64,000 bases of DNA from UBA3206 sp964548855 (GTDB taxonomy: Bacteria > Bacillota_I > Bacilli_A > Acholeplasmatales > Anaeroplasmataceae): assembly GCA_964548855.1 (NCBI GenBank), contig CAZJSR010000008.1, forward strand, positions 1 through 64,000, written 5' to 3'. The notes under the pieces were generated by a model. The model made no database searches. It saw only the letters and a program-made list of their open reading frames with translations, and was not told the origin of the DNA. Every line of letters begins with the position of its first letter. The first letter of the stretch is position 1. Below are positions 9,901-17,703 of the stretch, one piece after another. The position numbers were made by a program, and so were the translations under genes.

Positions 9901-11142
9901 GATGATATTGCATTAGAAGGAACACCAACTGAAGAATTCGCAGTTAATACGGAACTAGATTTATCAAAATTAAAAGTAAAAGCTGTATATACAAATGGTG
10001 CATATGAATATTTATCTGAAGATAAAATTACTCTTGATACATCAGCTGTTGACAAGACAACTGCTGGAACATATAAAGTAGTTGTTAGTGCACTAGATAA
10101 AACAAAAGAATTTAATGTAAAATATGTTGGTGAAGTATCACCTGTAGTATCTACTACAACTACATGGTCATTTAAGGATGACACATCTAATGCAGGTGAT
10201 GGATACTATGTATATGATGATTCTGCAATTAATCCTACATTAGAATTCAATAAACTTACTTTAATAGATAATGGTCAAGGTGTAATTTCTAATAATAATG
10301 ACTGGTTAAAATTTAATGCTGGTGCTAAGGCTCAATTTGAAGTTTCAGGTCCATGTACTGTATCAGTATCTACATATAATAATGAGAATAAAATAAAGGT
10401 ATTATTAGATGATACAGAAATTACTGCAACTGCCGGAACATACGTTATCACAGGCGCTGGAATTGTTACTATTGAATCAACTGCTGCTGGTTATATCGGA
10501 AAGATTACTGCTGAATTTGCAGTTGAAAGTAATCCTTCAACATCAACTGGTGGTACTTTAGATTTAACTAAGATTACTGTTGCTAAAGATAAAGAAGCAT
10601 TAAATGCTGAATCTATTGGTGAGGAAAATAGTTTCTTACAAATTAAGGAAAATTCAAAGAATGTAACTGCTCGTACTGATAAAAATACAGGTGAAGTATT
10701 CTGTATTGAAATTAAGGGTGATGATTTATCAGTAAACTTTAGTGCACCAGGTACAATTACAATTAAGTTCGCATCAACTGGTAGTGCTGGAACAAACAAG
10801 CTTGGGGCAGATTATGTTGGAAATGTATCTGCGGTAGGTTTAAAGAATGCAGAAGGTAATTATATTGCCGCAACTACTGTTGGTACAGGAGCTACTCTTA
10901 TTGTAGCTGATGCTGATTTCCAAGATTGTGGAACTGATGATACTACTGATAAGAATAAGATAACTGTTGATAAGACTTGGGACGCAGAGTCAGCTGGTGC
11001 TTACTATATGTCAGGTACAACATATATTGAATTAACATTCACTATTACTGAAGCTGGAACATACACTATTTCATCTCCTAGTAGCGCTACTGGTAGAGGA
11101 TGCCGTATTGAAAGTATTGTTATGACTGTTAATCAAGAATAA
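6961..11142 (+). CDS. Multidomain lipoprotein pectin methylesterase
   Basis: 1393 residues. A lipobox signal (AVTGC, Cys near 25) is followed by an InlB-type repeat (about 40-108, ending in FKGWYTDEACT and VYAKW), a beta domain (about 115-285), Ig-like domains (about 290-495) and a CE8 pectinesterase domain (about 515-770). The CE8 motifs are all present: GWQDT (Gln652, Asp653), VDFIFG (Asp674) and ARPW (Arg747), so it should be active in removing methyl groups from pectin. The C-terminal half holds two carbohydrate-binding-like beta domains, a group-3 Ig-like domain and a final beta domain. Transcribed alone, with a cre-like site over the promoter. It is likely displayed on the cell surface to process plant pectin for nearby lyases or hydrolases not in this window. 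Confidence 0.88.
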   Translation: MKKRKFKSVFALPLSIAVALAVTGCKDKETGNNQEEPSQTVEYTVEFVTNGGSAINSKVVSSGSKVSKPTDPTKEGFEFKGWYTDEACTKTFSFDSAITANVKVYAKWEAKTPTNTNEDYIQYVDVIDLGKPAGKTEEDIKVKGFTIEAGVEFRGGRAKNWTKTTYEDTELANCDKYTSTSGESTLAFKDSFKITNTAGISFKANGTGYVSVYAHNGSESAPKYVEITVKNLTDETETIYKIPGKEEYNSPVAQLSFDVEDGKEYQILRTANSGTVDVYAFEIKTTVEYSEVVGCEIDMKGTEEFFEGQVFNTEGLSVVSKKESGATTPLESNEFTVTVLNSQNQTIDTTKGFTAPGTYTVSVKYQEFEAKTYSITVYAFDSVELGHNVTIQGKSDGFNGTYINHAVQQVYKVGDTLDKDGLSIHLVAPENAFDYMLALNDSAITFSDVDMTTAGEKEVTVTVTLNGISKSDTYKIYVVDTTACKDTEGNLNVTVNPTFDGVVGAKSTVNGVECNTFKTIQQALDFIGFQDDIDGVFKNIYVQEGTYKEKLEITIPGTRLIGAGKDKTIIEWDSVYGIADEGGFAQVTDSTQTVAVRRSATNVTIKGITISNYYNHIDKYENVYKDNGERGLALLVQADMFIMEDGELLGWQDTLETFTGRQLFKNVHITGCVDFIFGTNSTTLFDNCEIEALLTKKSNQADNKIGAYVTAYKGDNGKGETITYGAIFNECNFTTSDDFIGGVAIARPWAANSNVTIINSTFGDKYVVEESKAISNGLLKDVNVDTLKIKLAGNKFASSGEDFVLTDDLANLNTVLEADKVQDYTDYTKIFAKTNGNVTFDADWDPNSSKVVVDEKIYYNFDGVDNATGTNYKAETGELNGTTGTVGDLAIDATNGKFSPRAGDVQFNKGTKITFNVKAGSSVYVKSYYGYVILNGIGLGNKEQTLYFAVDTEVVLETSQNEYLYKLVIDPKAEASELVLDDIALEGTPTEEFAVNTELDLSKLKVKAVYTNGAYEYLSEDKITLDTSAVDKTTAGTYKVVVSALDKTKEFNVKYVGEVSPVVSTTTTWSFKDDTSNAGDGYYVYDDSAINPTLEFNKLTLIDNGQGVISNNNDWLKFNAGAKAQFEVSGPCTVSVSTYNNENKIKVLLDDTEITATAGTYVITGAGIVTIESTAAGYIGKITAEFAVESNPSTSTGGTLDLTKITVAKDKEALNAESIGEENSFLQIKENSKNVTARTDKNTGEVFCIEIKGDDLSVNFSAPGTITIKFASTGSAGTNKLGADYVGNVSAVGLKNAEGNYIAATTVGTGATLIVADADFQDCGTDDTTDKNKITVDKTWDAESAGAYYMSGTTYIELTFTITEAGTYTISSPSSATGRGCRIESIVMTVNQE

Positions 11143-11162
11143 TATTAATATTATAAATATTG

Positions 11163-11190
11163 GAGTGCTATATTTTAGCACTCTTTTATT
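11163..11190 (+). terminator. Rho-independent terminator
   Basis: GAGTGCTA (11163-11170) pairs with TAGCACTC (11176-11183), followed by TTTTATT. Confidence 0.8.
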
Positions 11191-11232
11191 GTAAAAAAAT
11201 AGTATGTAATGTAGAATTATATTGGTGATGTT

Positions 11233-12591
11233 ATGAAAAAACTATTTATTTTAATTTTAATGTTATTATCTACCGTTTTAACTTCATGTTTTAAAAAAAA
11301 TAATGAACATGAAGATATAATTGTGCCAGAAATAACATATAAAAAAGAATATCAAGAAACAACTGAAACATTTCTAAATCCTGATAAAGGATTTTATGAT
11401 GCTCTTCCTTATACAATATTGCCTGAAGGGATAGAAAACATTAATAAATATAATTATCGATTCAAATATAATAGTCTTATTCATTTAAGAATGAATATTT
11501 CAGCATTCTCAAAGAGGAATAATAATAAAGCGGACTTAGAATTAACAGATAAAGCTTTATCTGATCTAAAGACATTATTAACTACTATAGATAATAAAAG
11601 TAGTACTGTTATTATTAGATTTGCATATGATAATTTTGATGGAAAAAAAGATTTAGAACCAGAAGTATCGATGATTTTAAAACATATTGAATCACTATGT
11701 CCTATTTTTAATCAATTTGAAAAAACTATCACAGCTGTAGAATGTGGTCTTATAGGTCCTTGGGGTGAAATGCATTCAAGTACCATCGCAACCCAAGAGA
11801 CATATAATAAACTTATAAAGTGTTATCTTGATAACACAAATAATACCATTATATTATGTAGAAGACCAAAATTTGTCTATGAGTATTATGGATATACACT
11901 TCTTAATTTAGATAGTTTTAATGTAGAAAATAATAGACTTGGTGTATATAATGATGGCTATTTAGGTTCATCAAGCGACCTTGGTACATATACTGATAGA
12001 AAAAAAGAAACAGATTGGCTAAGTAAACTTAACAACAATATTTATTATGGAGGAGAGGTAACAATGCCTAATAGCGAATATAACCAATTAAATAATGCTC
12101 AAAGCGAGATGTTTAAATTAGGTTTATCTTACTTAAATTCTTCATGGAATGATACTGTTATTAATAGATGGAAAAATACATTGTATACTGGAAATGATGA
12201 TTTGTATCATAATTTAACAGAATATGACTATATTAATAATCATATGGGATATAGATTAGTAATGAGAAATATGGAATACTCTTTAGAAAACAAACTATAT
12301 TTTAAACTTAAGTTAGAAAATGTAGGATTTGGAAATCTTATAAGAAAAAAGAAACTTTATATTATTATTAAAAATGATAATTATTTTTATAAAGAAGAAA
12401 TTAAAGAATATGATATTTATAATTTAGAATATAAATTAGATATATCTTCTTTAGATAAAGGAGAATACAGTATATATTTATCACTATGTGATGAATATGA
12501 TACTGATATAGTAAGAGCGATAAGATTTGCGAATAATGATACATGGCTTGATAGTATAAAAGCTAATAAAATATTAGATATTACAATATAA
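11233..12591 (+). CDS. DUF4874/DUF4832 lipoprotein
   Basis: 452 residues with a lipoprotein signal (LTSC, Cys about 19). After a short linker comes the DUF4874 signature NPDKGFYDA and, near residue 170, GLIGPWGEMHSS, a conserved glycine/tryptophan loop of this TIM-barrel-like family. The second half is DUF4832 (STSWNDTV-like segment, then a beta-sandwich end). The family occurs in secreted proteins next to polysaccharide genes; its activity is not established, though a glycoside hydrolase-like fold is plausible. It has its own terminator on each side. Confidence 0.72.
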   Translation: MKKLFILILMLLSTVLTSCFKKNNEHEDIIVPEITYKKEYQETTETFLNPDKGFYDALPYTILPEGIENINKYNYRFKYNSLIHLRMNISAFSKRNNNKADLELTDKALSDLKTLLTTIDNKSSTVIIRFAYDNFDGKKDLEPEVSMILKHIESLCPIFNQFEKTITAVECGLIGPWGEMHSSTIATQETYNKLIKCYLDNTNNTIILCRRPKFVYEYYGYTLLNLDSFNVENNRLGVYNDGYLGSSSDLGTYTDRKKETDWLSKLNNNIYYGGEVTMPNSEYNQLNNAQSEMFKLGLSYLNSSWNDTVINRWKNTLYTGNDDLYHNLTEYDYINNHMGYRLVMRNMEYSLENKLYFKLKLENVGFGNLIRKKKLYIIIKNDNYFYKEEIKEYDIYNLEYKLDISSLDKGEYSIYLSLCDEYDTDIVRAIRFANNDTWLDSIKANKILDITI

Positions 12592-12622
12592 AAATGGAAT
12601 TTTATTCCATTTTTATTTTATT
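12590..12622 (+). terminator. Rho-independent terminator
   Basis: AAAAATGGAAT (12590-12600) pairs with ATTCCATTTTT (12604-12614) and is followed by a T-rich tail. Confidence 0.8.
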
Positions 12623-12645
12623 TAAATTAAATATGTTATAATATC

Positions 12646-12790
12646 TAATGTTGAATAAGATGTAAGGGAATAATGTGTAAATCATTAACTGTGCCCGCAA
12701 CTGTAATGTGGATTTTCTATTAAATGTCATTGGGAAACTGAGAAGACAATAGAAAAGATGAAACTAAGTCAGGAGACCTATCTATTTAAC
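12646..12790 (+). ncRNA. Cobalamin riboswitch
   Basis: The conserved blocks occur in order: AAGGGAA, GTGCCCGCAACTGTAATG (GCCCGCNACTGT core), TGGGAAACTGAG (the GGGAA loop) and the B12 box AGTCAGGAGACCT (12768-12780). A -10 box TATAAT at 12637-12642 sits just upstream. No clear terminator lies between the B12 box and the next start codon, whose AGAAGGAG is 20-30 nt away, so control of translation is more likely than attenuation. B12 would turn off the two genes downstream, as in most members of this class. Confidence 0.9.
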
Positions 12791-12814
12791 AAAAATATTT
12801 AGAAGGAGAATTAT

Positions 12815-14086
12815 ATGAAAAAATTAATAAAAAAAATAGTTATGTGTTTTCTATTTGGTTTATTTATGATTTCTGCTGCGGGATGTTCAGAGAATGATAA
12901 AATAAGTGAATTAGAAGATAGAATTAGTTCTTTAGAAGAACAAATTAAAAAGAAAGATGAAAGTATTTCAAAATTAGAAAATGAACTAGATGATATGAAA
13001 TCTGATTTTGAAATATATAAGACTGGAAAATATCAAATCAAAGTATATGATATTGATTCAGAACTAATTGGTGATAAAACTTTAAATATTAGAGATTATA
13101 ATTCATTATATGAAGCACTAAGTGATAATTTTGAGGTTGAAGCTAGTTTAACAGAATATGGACACTTTTTAGAATCAATTAATGGAAGTGTTAAGGATGA
13201 AAATTACGCTATATTTATTTATGAAAATGAAAAAGCTGCTGATACAGGAATCGATAATCTTAAAATAGATGCGGGTGATTTATTTGAATTTAAGGTTGAA
13301 TGCTTTAACACGAGTTTAGATGAGTATGATTTATTAGTAGATAAAGTTATATATAGTTATGCTAAAAATAAGCTAAAAACATCTTTTACTGATGATTTAG
13401 ATATCTTAAAATCTAATACATATTGGCAAGCAATGCTAATGAATATAATGAATTCAAATTCAGTATTTGATTTTGACTTTAGTAATAAATTAATTGAAAA
13501 TATCAAATCTATTGATGTAAGTAAATTGTCTAAAGCAAATTTTGCAAAATATTATTATCATGCAAGATTAATTGATAATTTTGATTTTACTGAATTTAAA
13601 AAAGTATATACAACATATTTAAATAATATTACAGAATATACATCATATGGTGAATATGAATATGCATTTACGTTATCAATTGCTAAAGAACTTGGACTTG
13701 AAGAGAGTATTAATTCTAATGTTATTAATACAACATATAGAGCTGACACTTCTTGGGGTATTGATGGACTTATATGGCAACTTACAGGTCTTGCGTTATA
13801 TAAAGATATAGAAGATACTGAATTTCAAAATATAGTATTAACGGATACTAGTAACGATGTTACAACGGCATCAGTATTACTTTTATATGCCGCAACAAAT
13901 AAATCTCCAAGAACAAAAGGTAATGATATAGTTAAGACATTATTTGATAAATTCTATGATCAAGAAACTGGAAAATTTGAGATGGAAAAGAGTAGTAGTG
14001 ACTATTCTTCAAATCAAATTTATGCCTCACTTGCTGCATATAAAAAGTCTAGGGATTTAAATAAGGGAGTTAATTTATTTGCGTAA
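12815..14086 (+). CDS. Predicted B12-capturing lipoprotein (DUF4430 plus helical domain)
   Basis: 423 residues. Lipoprotein signal with AAGC (Cys about 25); a heptad coiled coil (about 28-70, ISELEDRISSLEEQIKKK); then DUF4430 (about 72-155), shown by SLYEALSDNF, TEYGHFLESI, YAIFIYEN and ADTGIDNLKIDAGDLFEF. DUF4430 resembles the beta domain of transcobalamin and intrinsic factor. The rest (about 160-423) is helical with repeating pairs such as ISIAKELGLEESIN-like and WGIDGLIWQLTGLALYK, which fits an alpha/alpha barrel like the other transcobalamin domain, but in reversed order. It lies directly behind a cobalamin riboswitch and overlaps the ECF-type gene by 8 bp. B12 binding is inferred, not shown. 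Confidence 0.75.
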   Translation: MKKLIKKIVMCFLFGLFMISAAGCSENDKISELEDRISSLEEQIKKKDESISKLENELDDMKSDFEIYKTGKYQIKVYDIDSELIGDKTLNIRDYNSLYEALSDNFEVEASLTEYGHFLESINGSVKDENYAIFIYENEKAADTGIDNLKIDAGDLFEFKVECFNTSLDEYDLLVDKVIYSYAKNKLKTSFTDDLDILKSNTYWQAMLMNIMNSNSVFDFDFSNKLIENIKSIDVSKLSKANFAKYYYHARLIDNFDFTEFKKVYTTYLNNITEYTSYGEYEYAFTLSIAKELGLEESINSNVINTTYRADTSWGIDGLIWQLTGLALYKDIEDTEFQNIVLTDTSNDVTTASVLLLYAATNKSPRTKGNDIVKTLFDKFYDQETGKFEMEKSSSDYSSNQIYASLAAYKKSRDLNKGVNLFA

Positions 14087-15179
14087 GAAAATACTAAAGA
14101 TAGTATTTGCGGTTATTTTGATAGGACTAATGATTGGTACTATTGTATTTATTAACATTAATAATAAAAAGAAAAGTAATGCTACTGGAGATGGTAGCAT
14201 TACTGTTATTATTAATGATTTAGATAATAATATGGTATCAAAGAAAAGAATAGACTATAAAAAAGGTAACACGCTATATAATCTAATTAATGATAATTAT
14301 AAACTAAATACAAAATCTTCAGTTTATGGTCATTACATTCTTGGAATTTCTGATGATTCTTTTAGTATTGATACAAAAGGAGATAGTTCTGGCTGGCTTT
14401 GGATTGAAATTGGAATTCTAAAAGAAGATAGAGAATATAATGAAAATATAGATATAGATGATTATGATATAAAGGATAGTGATACAGGAATAGATTCTAT
14501 TGAAATTGTTCCTGATATGCTTTTTGTTATAAATCATCGGGATAATACTCATAATACTTCGATTTTAAGGACAAGTATGGATTACCATGAAACAAATAAT
14601 AAAATTATTGAAATAATTTTATATGTTGTTCTATCTGTATTTTTTGTAGGAATAATTTGTTATATTATTTTCACGAGAAAAAAAGAACAAATAACAGTTA
14701 GACAACTTTGTATTTTATCATTTATGACAGTTTTATTATTTGTTCAGGAGGAACTTTTAACGTTTATTCCAAATATTCAACTTACATTTTTGCTTATTGC
14801 TGTATATACATGTGTTTTTAAATTAAAATATACATTTATGTGCATATTTGTACATGTAATATTAGATAATATGATTATGGGAAGTTTAACGCCAGTTGTA
14901 TTTATACCTATGTTAATAGGATATATGATTTATGCATCTTTAATATATATTGTAAGAAACAAAAATTTGTTTTTTATAACTTTGTTTGGTGTTATAGGGT
15001 CTTTAATATACTGTTATTTATTCCTACTTGTAAATGTTACATTTCTTGATGTTAATTTTATGGCTTATTTTATTGCGGATATACCGTTTGAAATCTTACT
15101 TGTACTATCTACAATATTTACAATACTATATTTATATAAGCCTTTAACTAAAATTCTTGATAATTTATGGAATAATTGA
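14079..15179 (+). CDS. DUF4430 domain fused to ECF transporter S component (predicted cobalamin uptake)
   Basis: 366 residues, starting at TTG with GGGAG 8 nt upstream and overlapping the previous gene. An N-terminal membrane anchor (8-26) leads to an extracellular DUF4430 domain (about 40-160), with YNLINDNYKLNTKSSVYGHY-like, SSGWLWIEI and SDTGIDSIEIVPDMLFVINH motifs parallel to those in the upstream lipoprotein. One membrane segment (about 175-198) leads to about five more (210-360). The segment QLCILSFMTVLLFVQEELLT and FIPNIQLTFLLIAVYTCVFK looks like S components of the CbrT type. The energising EcfA, EcfA' and EcfT proteins are not here and are expected elsewhere. The fusion of a ligand-binding domain to an S component is unusual. 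Confidence 0.75.
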   Translation: MRKKILKIVFAVILIGLMIGTIVFININNKKKSNATGDGSITVIINDLDNNMVSKKRIDYKKGNTLYNLINDNYKLNTKSSVYGHYILGISDDSFSIDTKGDSSGWLWIEIGILKEDREYNENIDIDDYDIKDSDTGIDSIEIVPDMLFVINHRDNTHNTSILRTSMDYHETNNKIIEIILYVVLSVFFVGIICYIIFTRKKEQITVRQLCILSFMTVLLFVQEELLTFIPNIQLTFLLIAVYTCVFKLKYTFMCIFVHVILDNMIMGSLTPVVFIPMLIGYMIYASLIYIVRNKNLFFITLFGVIGSLIYCYLFLLVNVTFLDVNFMAYFIADIPFEILLVLSTIFTILYLYKPLTKILDNLWNN

Positions 15180-15205
15180 AAAAAATAATTAAAATTGAAA
15201 CTTAT

Positions 15206-15214
15206 ATGCTATAA
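15206..15214 (+). promoter_or_regulatory. Extended -10 promoter element
   Basis: TGCTATAAT, a TGn-extended -10 box, starts 28 nt before the GT-C gene. No good -35 is visible. It marks a unit separate from the B12 genes. Confidence 0.4.
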
Positions 15215-15233
15215 TTGTATGGTGAGGTAGTTT

Positions 15234-16547
15234 ATGAGAAAGATATTAGCCTTATCCTGTAATAAGGATAAATTATTAAAAACGATGTTCATAACATCTA
15301 TTATATCATTTATTATTTGCTTAGTATTTGTTTTTATAATATCTATTTTTGATATTGAATATAAACTTTTAAATGAGCATATATTTTCAGATTTTGCGGA
15401 AACTATAAGTTTTGCATATATGAAAAATCCATTTGAGCCAAAGAAAATTTTATCAGAAAATCTAACAACAGCGTGTATATATCCACCTATTGCATATATG
15501 TTAGTATATCCATTTATGTTGATATGTAAAAAAGATGTTGGTTTATATGTTGATAATATATCAACAAGTACAGCTTATTCATTAGATTGGTTCTTTACAA
15601 GACCAATGTTTATTATAAGTTATGTTTTATATTTTATTATTTTTATGTCATTATCATTGTTTATGATTGCGAAGATTTCTAAACTTAAAGGAAAAAACTT
15701 AGCTTATCTACTAACATCAGTTGGACTTTCTGGCGCGATTTTATATAGTTTTGTGCGTGGTAATACTATATTTATTTTATTATTATGCGTTTTATGTTTT
15801 TATTATTTTTATTATGAAAAAGAATCTAGAGTGCTGAAAATATTAGGGTTATTTTTACTTGCTATAGGAATATCAATTAAAATATATCCAGTATTTTTCT
15901 CAGTTGTTATTTTAAGTAATAAAGATAAGAAAAAAGCTATTGTTGATCTTATAATATGTGCTATTTTTACTGTTATTCTTGTGTTTTTACCATTCTTATT
16001 TACAAAAGGTGGATTTTCGAATATTAAATTATTAATAGATAACACAACAAAATTTACAGGTAAAACAACAAGATATACTAATTTAACTAATATAGGAATT
16101 ACTTCAATTGTTTATAGTATATTTTGTGTTGTTAAATTATTTGGATTTACTCCAAGTTTAACATTTGCTAAAGTGGTTAGCTATGCTATCATGGCAGTTG
16201 TTTTTATAATGGCTTTATGTATTTGTTTATTTGATAAGAAAAAAACTAATAAATTCTTCGGCGCTGGTATGTTATATTTAATATGCCAAAATGTATCATA
16301 TTCATATTCTATTATTATATTTATATTACCTACAATATTATATTTTAATGAATTTGAAGAAATAGAAGATAAAGATAAGAAACATTGGTCAATTGTTTGG
16401 TTTACGTCTTTTTTATCTATACTTTATGTATTTAAGATAATGAAGATAGTTGCGGTACTATTTATATATATGTGTATTCGCACATTCTATGAAAGGATTA
16501 AGGTGCGAAAGCTAAATGAAAAAATTGATGAAGAGATTGGGAAGTAA
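15234..16547 (+). CDS. GT87 (DUF2029) polyprenol-dependent glycosyltransferase
   Basis: 437 residues with about ten membrane segments. An extracytoplasmic loop after the first segment has SDFAETISFAYMKNP and IYPPIAYML, the acidic and YPP motifs of GT-C enzymes. FVRGNTIFIL and SIKIYPVFF are typical of the GT87 mannosyltransferase-like family. Such enzymes move a sugar from a lipid-phosphate carrier to a glycan on the outer membrane face. GGTGAGG precedes the ATG. It overlaps a second member of the family by 32 bp and is followed by a GtrB-like lipid-sugar synthase, giving a complete donor-plus-transferase set. Sugar and acceptor unknown. Confidence 0.8.
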   Translation: MRKILALSCNKDKLLKTMFITSIISFIICLVFVFIISIFDIEYKLLNEHIFSDFAETISFAYMKNPFEPKKILSENLTTACIYPPIAYMLVYPFMLICKKDVGLYVDNISTSTAYSLDWFFTRPMFIISYVLYFIIFMSLSLFMIAKISKLKGKNLAYLLTSVGLSGAILYSFVRGNTIFILLLCVLCFYYFYYEKESRVLKILGLFLLAIGISIKIYPVFFSVVILSNKDKKKAIVDLIICAIFTVILVFLPFLFTKGGFSNIKLLIDNTTKFTGKTTRYTNLTNIGITSIVYSIFCVVKLFGFTPSLTFAKVVSYAIMAVVFIMALCICLFDKKKTNKFFGAGMLYLICQNVSYSYSIIIFILPTILYFNEFEEIEDKDKKHWSIVWFTSFLSILYVFKIMKIVAVLFIYMCIRTFYERIKVRKLNEKIDEEIGK

Positions 16548-17694
16548 AAAGATATTTTGTATTATATCTTTTGTAATGATTGCAATTTTTCTTATATGTG
16601 TCTTTGCATCAATGAAAGTAAGAAATTCTTTCTTTTTTGGGGATTTATCAGATACATTTATGGATTTTTATAATTCGGTTAGAGATGCGAAAGATAAAAC
16701 AGTTTACTCAGAACAAAATGTTATATATCCGCCGCTTATCAATATAATGTATTTCATATATTCTAAAATGATGCCAAAAGAACTTGTTTATACATCATTT
16801 CAAGATAGGTATTTATTACAAGACAATGTCACATGTCAGATTGTATTTTGGATATATGCCATTATAAATGTTATATTATTATTTATTGTGTTATTCTTTT
16901 CTTCTAAGGAGAAAAAGAATAATGTAATGTTATTTTTTACTATTATATTTAGTATGCCATTTATGTGGGCATTTGAAAGAGGAAATAGTATACTGTTATG
17001 TTTACCATTTCTTTTATGTTTTATACTATATAAAGATAGTGATAAAAAATATTTAAGAATAATATCTTATATTTCATTTGGTATTTCATGCGCGATAAAA
17101 ATATATCCTGTATTTTATTCTTTATTGTTGTTAAAACAAAAAAGATATAAGGATTTTTTCTATCTTACATGTATCACTTTCTTAATATGCGTAGGTCCTG
17201 TTATATTTTATGACGGATTAGATTGCATTAAATATCTTATAAGAAATATATTAAATTTTTCAAGTGATAAGTCAAATCCTGGTTATTATGTATCATCATT
17301 ATATTTATATTTTGTTAAAAATGGTATTTCAACTAAAATAATATTATTTATAACAGAAATTATTTTTGCATTTGCGTTCATAAAACAAAAAGAAGAATGG
17401 AAAAATTGTTTAATTATAACATTAGTTATTTTGAATATACCTGCATGTAATACTGTATACAATTTAATTTATTTAATTGTGCCATTTGTGATTTTTATGA
17501 ATAGTAAAAATGAAAATAAAGTTTTCTTAGTTCTAATGGGATTGTTGTTTATTGCTAATCCTGTTATCCTATCATTCCTTGAAGAAGAATCTTTATGGTA
17601 TAATTTAACATTTCCATCATTATTTGGGTTAATGTTATATGTTAGTTTAGATACACTGTTTGAATATAAAGATAGAAGAATTGAATTATATTAA
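16516..17694 (+). CDS. GT87 (DUF2029) polyprenol-dependent glycosyltransferase, second copy
   Basis: 392 residues with about nine membrane segments. The first outer loop carries GDLSDTFMDFYNSV and NVIYPPLINIMYF; later FERGNSILLCLPF and AIKIYPVFYSLLLL match the gene upstream. The ATG lies within the end of that gene (32-bp overlap), with AAGG 12 nt before it; an ATG four codons later is also possible. The proteins are diverged paralogues and may act in sequence on the same glycan. The following gene starts 9 nt after its stop. Confidence 0.8.
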   Translation: MKKLMKRLGSKKIFCIISFVMIAIFLICVFASMKVRNSFFFGDLSDTFMDFYNSVRDAKDKTVYSEQNVIYPPLINIMYFIYSKMMPKELVYTSFQDRYLLQDNVTCQIVFWIYAIINVILLFIVLFFSSKEKKNNVMLFFTIIFSMPFMWAFERGNSILLCLPFLLCFILYKDSDKKYLRIISYISFGISCAIKIYPVFYSLLLLKQKRYKDFFYLTCITFLICVGPVIFYDGLDCIKYLIRNILNFSSDKSNPGYYVSSLYLYFVKNGISTKIILFITEIIFAFAFIKQKEEWKNCLIITLVILNIPACNTVYNLIYLIVPFVIFMNSKNENKVFLVLMGLLFIANPVILSFLEEESLWYNLTFPSLFGLMLYVSLDTLFEYKDRRIELY

Positions 17695-17703
17695 AGGAGA
17701 AAA

